The notes beneath the pieces were generated by a model. That model made no database searches and had not been told where the DNA came from. It saw only the letters and a list, made by a program, of their open reading frames with translations. The position numbers and the translations under genes are program-made. A stretch of DNA of 64,000 bases from Nocardia sp. NBC_00508 (GTDB taxonomy: Bacteria > Actinomycetota > Actinomycetes > Mycobacteriales > Mycobacteriaceae): the NCBI RefSeq assembly GCF_036346875.1, contig NZ_CP107852.1:4092001-4156000 (forward strand), read 5' to 3'. Below, piece after piece: positions 26,571 to 34,781 of this stretch. Numbering within the stretch: the first letter of the stretch is position 1; each line of letters opens with the position of its first letter.

Positions 26571-27608
26571 ATGGCCTATTCAGCAGAACTCGACATCCGC
26601 GTCACCGATACCTCGCTGCGCGACGGATCGCATCACAAGCGCCACCAGTTCACCGCCACCGAGGTCCGCGACATCGTGGCCGCGCTGGACGGCGCGGGCG
26701 TGCCGGTGATCGAGGTGACCCACGGCGACGGACTCGGGGGCTCCTCGTTCAACTACGGCTTCTCCAAGACGCCGGAACAGGAACTGGTCACCATCGCCGC
26801 CGAGACGGCCAAGCGGGCGAAGATCGCCGTGCTGATGCTGCCGGGCGTCGGCGTGAAGGAAGACATCAAGATCTCCCAGGACAACGGCGCGTCCATCTGC
26901 CGCATCGCTACCCACTGCACCGAAGCCGACGTGTCGATCCAGCACTTCGGCCTCGCACGCGAACTCGGGCTGGAGACGGTCGGCTTCCTGATGATGTCGC
27001 ATACCCAGCCGCCGGAGGTGCTGGCCGAGCAGGCGCGCATCATGGCCGACGCGGGTTGCCAGTGTGTCTATATCGTCGACTCCGCCGGAGCATTGGTCCT
27101 GGAGCAGGTTTCCGACCGGGTCGCCGCGCTGGTCGCCGAACTCGGCGGGGACGCTCGAGTCGGTTTCCACGGTCATGAGAACCTCGATCTGGCCGTCGCC
27201 AACTCGGTCTACGCCATCCGCGCCGGCGCCACCCAGATCGACGGCAGCGCACGTCGTTTCGGTGCGGGCGCGGGCAATACGCCGGTCGAAGCGCTGGTCG
27301 GCGTGTGCGACAAGCTGGGCATCACGACCGGCATCGACTTCTTCGCCATCGCCGACGCCGCCGAAGACGTGGTCCGGCCCGCGATGCCCCAGGAATGCCT
27401 GCTGGACCGCCAAGCCCTGATGATGGGCTACGCGGGCGTCTACTCCAGCTTCCTCAAGCACGCCGAACGCCAAGCCGAGCGCTACGGCGTCTCGGCCGCC
27501 GAAATGCTCGTCCGCGCGGGCAAGCGCAAACTCGTCGGCGGCCAGGAAGACCAGCTCATCGACATCGCCCTGGAACTGCAGCGGGAGAAGGCGACAGTCT
27601 CCGCCTGA
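26571..27608 (+). CDS. hsaF: HsaF, 4-hydroxy-2-oxohexanoate/valerate aldolase
   Basis: 345-residue DmpG-type class II pyruvate aldolase. It splits 4-hydroxy-2-oxohexanoate into pyruvate and propanal and passes the aldehyde to HsaG. The TIM-barrel motif VTDTSLRDGSHHKRHQF and the metal-binding GFHGHENLDLAVAN are intact. It ends the operon; a strong hairpin (27623-27652) follows 14 bp after the stop. Confidence 0.94.
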   Translation: MAYSAELDIRVTDTSLRDGSHHKRHQFTATEVRDIVAALDGAGVPVIEVTHGDGLGGSSFNYGFSKTPEQELVTIAAETAKRAKIAVLMLPGVGVKEDIKISQDNGASICRIATHCTEADVSIQHFGLARELGLETVGFLMMSHTQPPEVLAEQARIMADAGCQCVYIVDSAGALVLEQVSDRVAALVAELGGDARVGFHGHENLDLAVANSVYAIRAGATQIDGSARRFGAGAGNTPVEALVGVCDKLGITTGIDFFAIADAAEDVVRPAMPQECLLDRQALMMGYAGVYSSFLKHAERQAERYGVSAAEMLVRAGKRKLVGGQEDQLIDIALELQREKATVSA

Positions 27609-27622
27609 CCGGCGAACCGCAT

Positions 27623-27652
27623 GGCCGCGAACGGAAGCCACCGTTCGCGGCC
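27623..27652 (+). terminator. Intrinsic terminator after hsaF
   Basis: GGCCGCGAACGG and CCGTTCGCGGCC form a perfect 12-bp stem with loop AAGCCA, followed by GGTTTA. The T-run is short, but position and stem strength make termination likely. Confidence 0.7.
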
Positions 27653-27705
27653 GGTTTACGTCTGACCTCGGGCTGCCCGCGTCACGAGATCAGCACCACA
27701 GCGGC

Positions 27706-28599
27706 TCACAGCGCAGTCCACGTCCAGGGACGAGGCACTTGCCCTCGCAGGCATTCGATCCTGTGCTTCGCATGCTGAGCGGCAGCGCGGGAGTCCTCTG
27801 CTCGGGCCACGGCAAACCCCAGCCAGCGCAACTCCTGGATGTCGGCCAGCAGCCGGAAGTGGGGCCAGGAGGTGACGTCGTATCCGCCGTAAGCGGAGAC
27901 GAAGGAACGGTAATCGTCCTCGAAGATGCGATTGAAGTCTGTGTAGTCGACTGCGAGTTGGATGAGATCCCATTCGCGTAGGCCGAGCGAGACCTTGTCG
28001 AGGTCCAGCACTCTTGGGACGCCGGAGGAGGGCACTACCAGGTTGCCTTGCCAGGCGTCGCCGTGGATCACAGTGAGTGGATCGGGCTTCGGCAGTGTGT
28101 CGTATCGCGTGCGCAATTCATTGTGATGGTGGAGTAGCCATTCCCTGTCGTCCTCGTCGAGTGTGCTCGACAGTGCAAGTCGGTTGCAGAGACCGGTGAA
28201 CGGATCGTATGTGGGAAGTTCGAGTTCAGGCGGTGGTGACAAGGCGTGCAGGTTGCGCAGCATCGAGCCGAGTTCCTCTGGCGTTGCAGGCCTGTGGTCT
28301 GGGATGCGGTGCCACCAGGTGACGGGGCGGTCATGAACCACTACCGTTTGTGGCAGGAAAGCCATCGGTTCGACTGCCGGTATTCCAGAGTCATTGAGCC
28401 ACTGAGCGATACGTACCTCACGTATCGCCGCTTCGAGGCTGCTCGGTGCGCCGATTCTGGCGACGATCCCTCCGGCCAAACGGTAGATCGCATGTGAGCC
28501 GTCGCGGATCAGTTCTGCGCCAGCAAGTTCGAGTCCGCTTGCTGTCGCTGCCCCCGCCAAGATCTCGTCCGTGGAGATGGTTGCGCGTGTCGAATTCAT
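27706..28599 (-). CDS. Aminoglycoside phosphotransferase-family kinase
   Basis: 297-residue APH/choline-kinase-fold protein. The Brenner motif VIHGDAWQGNLV and the metal-binding VLDLDKVSLGLREWDL are present, so it is probably an active kinase of a small molecule or antibiotic. The substrate cannot be told from the sequence. ATG at 28599 has GGAG five bases upstream and overlaps the stop of the upstream XRE/TPR regulator as ATGA, so the two are co-translated. Confidence 0.83.
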   Translation of the reverse strand: MNSTRATISTDEILAGAATASGLELAGAELIRDGSHAIYRLAGGIVARIGAPSSLEAAIREVRIAQWLNDSGIPAVEPMAFLPQTVVVHDRPVTWWHRIPDHRPATPEELGSMLRNLHALSPPPELELPTYDPFTGLCNRLALSSTLDEDDREWLLHHHNELRTRYDTLPKPDPLTVIHGDAWQGNLVVPSSGVPRVLDLDKVSLGLREWDLIQLAVDYTDFNRIFEDDYRSFVSAYGGYDVTSWPHFRLLADIQELRWLGFAVARAEDSRAAAQHAKHRIECLRGQVPRPWTWTAL

Positions 28600-29903
28600 G
28601 GTGACTCCATCGCAGACGAATTGGCGATGGCATCGTGCAGCACGGCTACGGCGCTGATACGCCGACGTGGCGCGGTTGCGGCGGCCAGTGCGCGGAGTTC
28701 GTTCCTGATGCGGGATGAGCTGAAGGTCGAGGCATGTTCGACCGCTTGGAGCCCTATCGCCGATGCCTCTCTGGGGTCGTCGAGTTCCATGGTGAGCGTC
28801 GCCAACCGGGTGAGAGAGAAAGTGCGCGAACGAGGGTAGTCCGGTCCCTGAAGCGCCACAGCTTCTCGAATGCGTTGTGCGGCTGGTTCTATGCGCCTCC
28901 GAGCCCTCGCGACAGAAATCAAAGCTTTGCCGGTACTGCCGAGGTGTTCGGCTCGGTCGTAGTAGCAGAGCCACGGCGCGTCGGTCTCTGGCCTGCGCTC
29001 CGCGAGATGCTCATCGGACCGTTGGACTTCGCTGAGGGCTTCGTCGATGCGACCTATCGCGCCGAGGAACTGGGCGCGGAGCGCGCTGAGCATCGCTCGA
29101 GCGGTCGCGGAGAGGCGATCGGAACGGACCCGCGCGAGTTCTATAAGCGACAGAGCGCCGTCGGCATTGCCGACGTAAGCAGTCTTCCGTGCGAGGTCTG
29201 CTAACACGCTGGCACGCAATTCCCATGATCCGGCGGCGTCGGCGCACCACAGCGCGAGTCGGAAGCGCCGCTCGGCCAGTTGGATGTCGCCGCCGTCAAA
29301 AGCCGCGTACCCCGCGACACTGCTCAGGTTGCCGATGGCTTCTAGCAGAGCGCGGCGGGTAACAGGCTCCGCTCGTCCATCCAGCAGCCGGAGAACCTGC
29401 CCGAGCTGTTTACCCGCGGCGACACTGACTGAGCCGCCACCACGCAGATTCTCTGCCGATGCGACTGCTCTGGTGGTGTCCTCGATCGCCTTGACTTCGC
29501 TCCAACCGACCCGCTCAACGGGTTTGCCGTCCGAGGGCCTGCGGTCGATACAGAGGAAAGGGTTGGCGTTGGGATCGAACGGGCTGAACAGATCTACGGC
29601 CAGAGTGCTGTCGGGCTGCCTTGTGGACGCGCGTCGGCGCCGCGACGGTACAAAGCCGAGTTCGGCGTCCGTGGACTGCAGTACCGCGCGAAAGGCCTCG
29701 CGATAGTTCGCATTCGGCCATCGGACGATGCCTCGTTCGTATCGTGCGATGGTGTGCGAATCGAGCTCTCGCCGTTGACCATGCATTCGCCACAGGTATT
29801 TGTTGACCGCCTCGGCGAACTCGGCACGGCTCATCGGTCGACCGGGATCAATTTGTGACGGCATCGCCTCACGTCGCCGCTGGAACTGCACGTTCGGTGG
29901 CAT
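28596..29903 (-). CDS. XRE-type regulator with TPR-like repeats
   Basis: 435 residues. The N-terminus (MSRAEFAEAVNKYLW, then ELDSHTIARYERG) is an HTH/XRE domain. A Ser/Arg-rich linker follows, and from about residue 170 onward the sequence is helical with Ala-rich repeat units (RRALLEAIGNLSSVAGYAAF, ELRASVLADLARKTAYVGN) like a TPR scaffold. Such HTH-TPR proteins in actinobacteria often sense small molecules or peptides. It is coupled to the kinase gene and divergent from two small ORFs, so it may regulate both. Confidence 0.75.
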   Translation of the reverse strand: MPPNVQFQRRREAMPSQIDPGRPMSRAEFAEAVNKYLWRMHGQRRELDSHTIARYERGIVRWPNANYREAFRAVLQSTDAELGFVPSRRRRASTRQPDSTLAVDLFSPFDPNANPFLCIDRRPSDGKPVERVGWSEVKAIEDTTRAVASAENLRGGGSVSVAAGKQLGQVLRLLDGRAEPVTRRALLEAIGNLSSVAGYAAFDGGDIQLAERRFRLALWCADAAGSWELRASVLADLARKTAYVGNADGALSLIELARVRSDRLSATARAMLSALRAQFLGAIGRIDEALSEVQRSDEHLAERRPETDAPWLCYYDRAEHLGSTGKALISVARARRRIEPAAQRIREAVALQGPDYPRSRTFSLTRLATLTMELDDPREASAIGLQAVEHASTFSSSRIRNELRALAAATAPRRRISAVAVLHDAIANSSAMESP

Positions 29904-30102
29904 GCGGCCCCCTCATCAGCGTTTATCGACTCAGTCTAGCCAGTGGCGTCGGCTATCGACCGGATCTCGGTGTGTCTGCCCCGTAACTTGCCCTCCTTTC
30001 GCCCTGCGCAGTGCCCGAATCTGAGAGCGCCGTTTCGTACCAGGCCGACGGCGAGCTCGGACGTCGGCGAATACACAACGTCTTGATCAGGGGGTTGAGC
30101 CC

Positions 30103-30414
30103 ATGCTCCACCGAACGCGCCTGACTGTGCAGGCGATCAACGAACGACTCATGCGTGAGCGACAGTTCGCGAAGGAGAATGGTTGCCCCACAACTGAACT
30201 AGCGCAGATTGGATACTGGGGCGCGGGACCTTGGAGTTGTTGTGCGGACCCCGGCGCGATGACTGTCGAGCAGGCCCATCGCGCCATGCAGGTGCACCTG
30301 GAATGCCTGGTAGAAGTCTGCCGGGTGCGGCGGAGGGCACGGCGGACGTTGGTGGCGGCTGGCCGCATGGTTCTCGATGAGCGTGCCGTCTGGTTTCCTG
30401 ATGACTACGAGTGA
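30103..30414 (+). CDS. Small hypothetical protein
   Basis: 103 residues, not recognised. The sequence is basic at the C-terminus (RVRRRARRTLVAAGRMVLDERAVWF) and has paired Cys (SCCADPG). ATG at 30103 lies 200 bp from the divergent XRE/TPR gene. The next ORF overlaps its end by 14 bp, suggesting the two are expressed together. No database check was possible. Confidence 0.5.
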   Translation: MLHRTRLTVQAINERLMRERQFAKENGCPTTELAQIGYWGAGPWSCCADPGAMTVEQAHRAMQVHLECLVEVCRVRRRARRTLVAAGRMVLDERAVWFPDDYE

Positions 30415-30841
30415 GGGTGACTCTCCCGGCAGGTGGGCCGCGCGGTACCAGTCGTATGGATTGCACGGCGCGCACGCCACCGCACCGGGATTCGTCGTGT
30501 TACCGCTGGTCGGGGCGCTGTCGGTGGTCAATACGCCGGGTGAGTTCGGCGTGCGGGTGCTGGCGGAACTCGAAGGGCGGGGCCGACCCGGCCCAGTGTT
30601 GGCGCGGCGTCGGCCCGCTCGCTGCGCGTTCCTGGTGATCTACGACGGCGCGTTGGAAACGGTCGTGTCGTCGTGCCTGGAGCGCCGTGGTGTCTGCGTC
30701 GGGCCGCACCGCAGCAATGTCATCCTGCCAACTGGATTCGGTCCGGTGACGAAGGAGAACCGTTACTGGTTGCGTCCGCCTAATGGCGAGCCGCTCCCGC
30801 CGCTATCGGCGATTGTCGAGGCGGTGGTCGACTGCCTTTGA
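30401..30841 (+). CDS. Small protein resembling degenerate Prim-Pol-like (bifunctional DNA primase/polymerase) proteins
   Basis: 146 residues from ATG 30401. The C-terminal segment (NVILPTGFGPV followed by RYWLRPPNGEPLPPL) resembles small actinobacterial proteins annotated as bifunctional DNA primase/polymerase N-terminal domain; I recall this from family patterns and could not test it. No complete catalytic DxD was recognised, so it is probably not an active polymerase. It overlaps the preceding small ORF. The role next to the XRE/TPR-kinase pair is unknown. Confidence 0.45.
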   Translation: MTTSEGDSPGRWAARYQSYGLHGAHATAPGFVVLPLVGALSVVNTPGEFGVRVLAELEGRGRPGPVLARRRPARCAFLVIYDGALETVVSSCLERRGVCVGPHRSNVILPTGFGPVTKENRYWLRPPNGEPLPPLSAIVEAVVDCL

Positions 30842-30889
30842 CGAAGGACAGCGCCCACCTACGCGGCTGACTGGGCAGCTCCTCGCCGG

Positions 30890-32080
30890 TCACGCGGGTG
30901 CGAGAACACGGGTGACGAAGGACAGAACATCCGGCCAGGCGGCCTCGACGATCCCGCCGTGATCGGCGTCGTAGGTGCGGAACTCGTATTGCGTTCCAGC
31001 GTCCTTGAATTGGGCGAGCAGCACATGCGTGATCGGGATGGGAACGTCCCGGTCGGCGGATCCGTGTGCGATGAACAGCGGCTGGCGGTATCCGGAGGTC
31101 GGCACCTGCATGTATCGGGTGATGGCGTCAGCCAAGGGGCTGCCCGCTACCGGCCGGTTGAGCATCGAACCGACCGTGATACCGGCGACCGCTGCCTTCC
31201 ATTCGGGTTCGCACCGGCGGTCGATGCGAGCGAGCGCGTCCGCCCCGGTGGGTGTCAGTACGGCCGCCACGGCCTCGGGCGCACCGAGCCGCACCCCGTC
31301 CAGCACGGCGGCGAACGTCGCGGTGAGGCCGTCGAAGCCGGATACCGTGGGCACATAAGGCCCGGCCAGCGTGAATATCTTCTCGATGTTGGATGGGGGC
31401 GCGAATGCCGCGGTGCCGCGGAAGTCGAGTTCGGGAGCGTAGCGGTCGGCGATATTGCCCGTGTTGAGCGCGGCGTGGCCGCCCTGCGAGACTCCGGCCA
31501 CCGCCCATCTCTGCGCGAGCGCGGGTTCGGCGCGGCGGGCGGCGCGCACCAGGTCGACGGTCGCCGTGGCTTCGGTGCGCGACTGCAGATACGGATGGAC
31601 GGTGGCCGCGCCCGGACCAAGGCCGACATAGTCCGGCGCGACGACCGCGTAGCCCCGATCGAGCAGCCGTCGTACGTGCGGTGCGTCGGCCTTCGCGTTC
31701 GTGCTGATCCCGCAGGTAGGTCCGAGGCCAGTGGTTCCGTGCGTCCATGCGACAACTGGCCACCCGTCCGCCGGCGGGGTTCCGTCCGGCGTGGCGAGAA
31801 TGCCGGTTGCCCTCGTCGGCGCGCCGGTCGGCCCCTCGGTGACGTACTCGATGAAGCGGGCCGATTCGATACCGCCCCACCCGGCGGCGAATCCGTGTGA
31901 ACTGACCACCGAACCCAGTTCCATTGTCGCGGCGGCGGTCTGGTCGATCTCGTCGGCATGTGCGGTCGAGACCGCCGCTGTCGCGGATAGCACGGCGAGC
32001 GAGCAGAGCGTGGCGGCCATCGAGCGTATGCGACGTACCTTCGGGATCATGGGCGCACGGACGATCCACTTGGCGAACAT
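30890..32080 (-). CDS. Secreted lipase (secretory lipase family)
   Basis: 396-residue alpha/beta hydrolase with an N-terminal signal peptide ending near TAAVSTAHADE. Nucleophile motif GVSQGGHAAL, the oxyanion region AWTHGTTGLG, and a late HGSADRDVPIPIT plus DADHGG that supply Asp and His. This is the secretory lipase family found as multiple copies in Nocardia and mycobacteria; it could hydrolyse host or environmental triacylglycerol or sterol esters. ATG at 32080 has AAGGA upstream. A shorter start at 32050 would give a more typical signal length. Confidence 0.85.
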   Translation of the reverse strand: MFAKWIVRAPMIPKVRRIRSMAATLCSLAVLSATAAVSTAHADEIDQTAAATMELGSVVSSHGFAAGWGGIESARFIEYVTEGPTGAPTRATGILATPDGTPPADGWPVVAWTHGTTGLGPTCGISTNAKADAPHVRRLLDRGYAVVAPDYVGLGPGAATVHPYLQSRTEATATVDLVRAARRAEPALAQRWAVAGVSQGGHAALNTGNIADRYAPELDFRGTAAFAPPSNIEKIFTLAGPYVPTVSGFDGLTATFAAVLDGVRLGAPEAVAAVLTPTGADALARIDRRCEPEWKAAVAGITVGSMLNRPVAGSPLADAITRYMQVPTSGYRQPLFIAHGSADRDVPIPITHVLLAQFKDAGTQYEFRTYDADHGGIVEAAWPDVLSFVTRVLAPA

Positions 32081-32449
32081 TGGCGTTCCTTCGCTGACCC
32101 GACCCTAGTTTCTGTAGCCAAGCTATGTACTGGGTGTGCGATACACAACCCGGTCGAATTGGGGGCGCGCAACTCGGTCGCGCTAGGTTGCATGCCCGAC
32201 CAGCGTAGCGAATCCCATTCATCTGCAAGAAGATTCAGCCAATTGCCGTGGCAGTCACGATCTCCATATGCGCTACGTAGGCGTGGACTGCGATCATGGT
32301 TCCTCGCTTCCGGCCGGTCGGCGCCACTGGTCAGGAACGCGTCCGACGCTACGGCGTCACCGGCGCCGACGAGCTCGGATGTCTCGCTCGCCCTGATTGT
32401 TCTCGTCAGCGCGTGCTCGTACGCGATCCCCAACCGATTTCCGGATGAT
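32081..32449. other. 369-bp gap with no convincing gene
   Basis: Region between the divergently spaced lipase and YdeI genes. A 128-codon minus-strand ORF covers much of it (32047-32433), but it overlaps the lipase start and has irregular composition. The region is less GC-rich than its surroundings near 32100-32290 and presumably holds the lipase promoter. No clear operator was recognised. Confidence 0.4.
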
Positions 32450-33022
32450 CTAGGCTCCCTGTTCGCTCAATTCCGCGAGGATCCGGCGTAGCTGAGTTGT
32501 GCGCTCGACAGGCGCCCGCGACTTCATAAGCCGCAGGTAGAACGCGTATTGTCCGGTGCGGTCGAGTTGGTCGAAGCTGCTTCGGGCGCGGGGGTTCTCG
32601 GTCAAAGCGGAGGTCAGATCGGCGGGGCAGGTGGCCGTGCGCTGGGGCTCGTAGGCGGCAGACCAGCGGCCGTCGGATTGTGCCGCGGCGATGGCGGCGA
32701 AACCGGAGGAGCGCATGCGCCCCGAGGCGATGAGGGCTTGAGCTTTGGCGACGTTCACCTGCGACCACGGGCTCTTCGGGCGGCGGGGGGAGTAGCGCTG
32801 GAGGTAGTGATCGGCGTCGAGGCTGCGACGGTGACTGTCGATCCAACCGAAGCACAGTGCGCCGTCGAGAGCCTCGGTGATGGTGATCGTCGTACCCGCC
32901 GCACTCTTCTTGGCGATCTTCAGCCAGACGCCGGTCCTGCGGTCGTGGTTGGCGTCGAGCCATCCCTCCCACTGGGTGTGGTCGGCGCAGGCGAGGATTT
33001 CGGTGCCATCGAACTGGTCCAT
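32450..33022 (-). CDS. YdeI/OmpD-associated family protein
   Basis: 190 residues of the YdeI family (DUF1801-related N-terminal part plus bacteriocin-protection type C-terminal helix). Diagnostic stretch GVWLKIAKKSAAG, then ALCFGWIDSHRRSLD and a C-terminal RTTQLRRILAELSEQ. Function in actinobacteria is uncharacterised. Start ATG at 33022. Confidence 0.75.
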   Translation of the reverse strand: MDQFDGTEILACADHTQWEGWLDANHDRRTGVWLKIAKKSAAGTTITITEALDGALCFGWIDSHRRSLDADHYLQRYSPRRPKSPWSQVNVAKAQALIASGRMRSSGFAAIAAAQSDGRWSAAYEPQRTATCPADLTSALTENPRARSSFDQLDRTGQYAFYLRLMKSRAPVERTTQLRRILAELSEQGA

Positions 33023-33193
33023 GGTGGTCTCCCGGGGTCGCGGTGCTGGTGCTAAAGCCCATCCTCGACCTTGAAGTGCTCATCAATTGAGCACTTTGTC
33101 CTGAAAGGCCTCGGAGTTGCCCCCGCGGCACCGGGCAACTCTCATATCCAGACTCACCTGCCGCGTACTGCACCTCGCTGAGCTCTCAACGAA

Positions 33194-33213
33194 AGTACAG
33201 TTGTCAGTACAGT
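33194..33213 (+). promoter_or_regulatory. Direct repeat upstream of orphan vapB
   Basis: AGTACAGT occurs twice, at 33194-33201 and 33206-33213, with starts 12 bp apart and ending 27 bp before the vapB ATG. Toxin-antitoxin genes often self-regulate through such repeats. No biochemical support. Confidence 0.4.
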
Positions 33214-33240
33214 GACCCTGCTCAGCTCCCTAGGGATGGT

Positions 33241-33456
33241 ATGGCGTGGACCGCGATCGACTTGGATGACGAACTCGTCTTCGAGGTGGCCAAGGTGCTG
33301 GGCACTGGTACTACCACGGATACGGTCAACACAGCACTTCGTGAAGTTCTCGGCACGCATCGCCGCGCGCTCGCACTGACCCGTCTACAGGACGCGGTCA
33401 TCGAGGGCGCATTCAGCCTGGAGATCTTGGAAGACAAGCGGAATCGCCGACGATAA
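33241..33456 (+). CDS. VapB-type antitoxin without an adjacent co-directional toxin
   Basis: 71 residues. The N-terminal part (MAWTAIDLDDELVFEVAKVL, then TDTVNTALREVLGTHRRALA) is the ribbon-helix-helix plus helix arrangement of the VapB/DUF2191 antitoxins common in Nocardia and Mycobacterium. AGGG six bases upstream supports ATG 33241. A vapC would be expected immediately downstream on the same strand, but the next gene is a convergent PIN toxin that has its own Phd-type antitoxin. It therefore looks like an orphan antitoxin. Confidence 0.7.
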   Translation: MAWTAIDLDDELVFEVAKVLGTGTTTDTVNTALREVLGTHRRALALTRLQDAVIEGAFSLEILEDKRNRRR

Positions 33457-33468
33457 CCGGATTCCGGC

Positions 33469-33873
33469 TCACAGCACGACGATGTCGAGCATGCTTTCGA
33501 GGCCGCGGAAGTCCTCACCGTTGCGGGTAAACAGCGGTAGCCCGCGGGCGGAAGCTATTGCCGCGATGAGGAGGTCCATCCGGCGGGGGCGTGGGTCGCG
33601 CTTGGCGGCTATCGTCAGCGCCACCAGCGAGCCATACCTTGTCGCGGCATCCCCATCGAACGGTAGCGGATCGAACTCAACTATGGCGGCGCCCAGTTGT
33701 TCGGTCCGCGACGCTCGGATGGCGGCGCTCTTGGCCATGGCTACGCCCTGATTCAGCTCGGCCAGTGTGATAGCGGTGATCTCCGGTGCCGCAGGTAGCG
33801 ACTCCGGGGGCAGCAGAGGAAGGTCGATGTAGGTGCACGTGTCGAGCACGCCGGACGGATGACGCTTCGTCAT
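33469..33873 (-). CDS. VapC-type PIN-domain toxin
   Basis: 134-residue PIN ribonuclease. The acidic residues expected of the active site are at GVLDTCTYID (first Asp), LAELNQG (Glu), RPRRMDLLIAAIA (Asp) and TRNGEDF (Asp). It would cleave RNA when released from its antitoxin. It overlaps the upstream Phd-type gene by 4 bp (ATGA), which is the normal antitoxin-toxin arrangement. Confidence 0.85.
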   Translation of the reverse strand: MTKRHPSGVLDTCTYIDLPLLPPESLPAAPEITAITLAELNQGVAMAKSAAIRASRTEQLGAAIVEFDPLPFDGDAATRYGSLVALTIAAKRDPRPRRMDLLIAAIASARGLPLFTRNGEDFRGLESMLDIVVL

Positions 33874-34145
33874 CGGCGTGACGCCCAGGCGTCATCGTCA
33901 CCGACGCGATCCTCGGTACCGAAGAATTCATCGGCCTCCTGACGCATCAGCGCGTAGTCGACCCGAGGTAGCTTGCGATGCCGCTCTACGAGTTCTTCAG
34001 CGGTCAGCCGCCGCCGTCGCGACACCGGTCGCAATTCGGCGACCTCGACGCCGTTCCGCGTCACCCGAAACGTCTCGCCGGATTCCACCTCGTCCATGAC
34101 GGCGGCAGAGTTGTTCCGGAACTCTCGCTGTGTGATCACCTTCAT
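33870..34145 (-). CDS. Phd/YefM-type antitoxin
   Basis: 91 residues, starting MKVITQREFRNNSAAVMDEV, the Phd/YefM DNA-binding fold, followed by TFRVTRNGVEVAELRPV and an acidic C-terminus (EADEFFGTEDRVGDDDAW) that would wrap the toxin. It neutralises the PIN toxin encoded immediately downstream and probably binds the tandem repeat at 34154-34173 to repress the pair. Confidence 0.83.
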   Translation of the reverse strand: MKVITQREFRNNSAAVMDEVESGETFRVTRNGVEVAELRPVSRRRRLTAEELVERHRKLPRVDYALMRQEADEFFGTEDRVGDDDAWASRR

Positions 34146-34153
34146 CAGGTGAT

Positions 34154-34173
34154 TGTAGCCCCATGTAGCCCCA
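34154..34173 (-). promoter_or_regulatory. Tandem 10-bp repeat upstream of the Phd/VapC pair
   Basis: TGTAGCCCCA occurs twice in direct tandem (34154-34163, 34164-34173), about one helical turn apart, and GTAGCC is mirrored by GGCTAC at 34175-34180. It ends 9 bp upstream of the antitoxin ATG, so it is a good candidate autoregulatory operator. Confidence 0.55.
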
Positions 34174-34188
34174 GTGGCTACGAGGGTC

Positions 34189-34761
34189 TCACAGCCAGGT
34201 GTCGAGGGTGGTTGTGGTGAGGAAGTGTTCCAGGTCGGCGCGCCAAGGGGCCGGGGTGGTCTTCTCGGGTTCGATGGCGGTGTATTGGCCGCGGTAGAAC
34301 AGCAAGGGGCGGCCCGTCGTGGTCGATTCGGAGAGGGTTTGGACTCGGCCGATCACGATGTAGTGGTCGCCGCCGTCGATGACGCTGTCGACTTTGCACT
34401 GGATGGTGGCCAGGGCGTCGTCCAGGACGGGAAGCTCCAGGTCGGAGGTGTGCCAGTCGGTGCCCGCGAACTTGTCGGGTTCGCGGGAGCCGAAGCGGGC
34501 GCACAGTTCGCGCTGCTGTTCGGCGAGGACGTTCACGCAGAAGCGTCCGGTTTTCTCGATCGCCGCCCAGGACCGGGAAGCCTTGGTGGGGCAGAACAGC
34601 ACCAGCGGCGGTTCGAGGGAGAGGGCGGCGAACGACTGGCAGGCGAAGCCGATCGGGGCCTGGTCGCCGTCGAAGGTGGTGATCACGGTGATGCCGGTGC
34701 AGAACTGCCCGAGCACGTTCCGGAACTGCCGTGGGTCGATCTCGGGTCCGTCCGAGGTCAT
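34189..34761 (-). CDS. hsaB: HsaB, flavin reductase component of 3-HSA monooxygenase
   Basis: 190-residue flavin reductase domain protein that supplies reduced flavin to HsaA. Signature FCTGITVITTFDGDQAPIGF, ACQSFAALSLEPPLVLFCPT and the C-terminal EKTTPAPWRADLE match Rv3567c. ATG at 34761 gives the mycobacterial length. GTG at 34785 is also in frame, adds eight residues, and overlaps the hsaC stop as GTGA, so coupled initiation there is possible. Last gene of hsaA-hsaD-hsaC-hsaB. Confidence 0.92.
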   Translation of the reverse strand: MTSDGPEIDPRQFRNVLGQFCTGITVITTFDGDQAPIGFACQSFAALSLEPPLVLFCPTKASRSWAAIEKTGRFCVNVLAEQQRELCARFGSREPDKFAGTDWHTSDLELPVLDDALATIQCKVDSVIDGGDHYIVIGRVQTLSESTTTGRPLLFYRGQYTAIEPEKTTPAPWRADLEHFLTTTTLDTWL

Positions 34762-34781
34762 CGTTTCGCTCGCCCTCTCGG

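Noticed and set aside
28596..30841. Reading the kinase/XRE-TPR/small ORF group as a proven phage-defence system
   Set aside because: No nuclease, toxin or effector domain was recognised; kept only as an uncharacterised module.
32047..32433. 128-codon minus-strand ORF upstream of the lipase
   Set aside because: Overlaps the lipase start, shows no domain and has codon usage unlike its neighbours; treated as non-coding.
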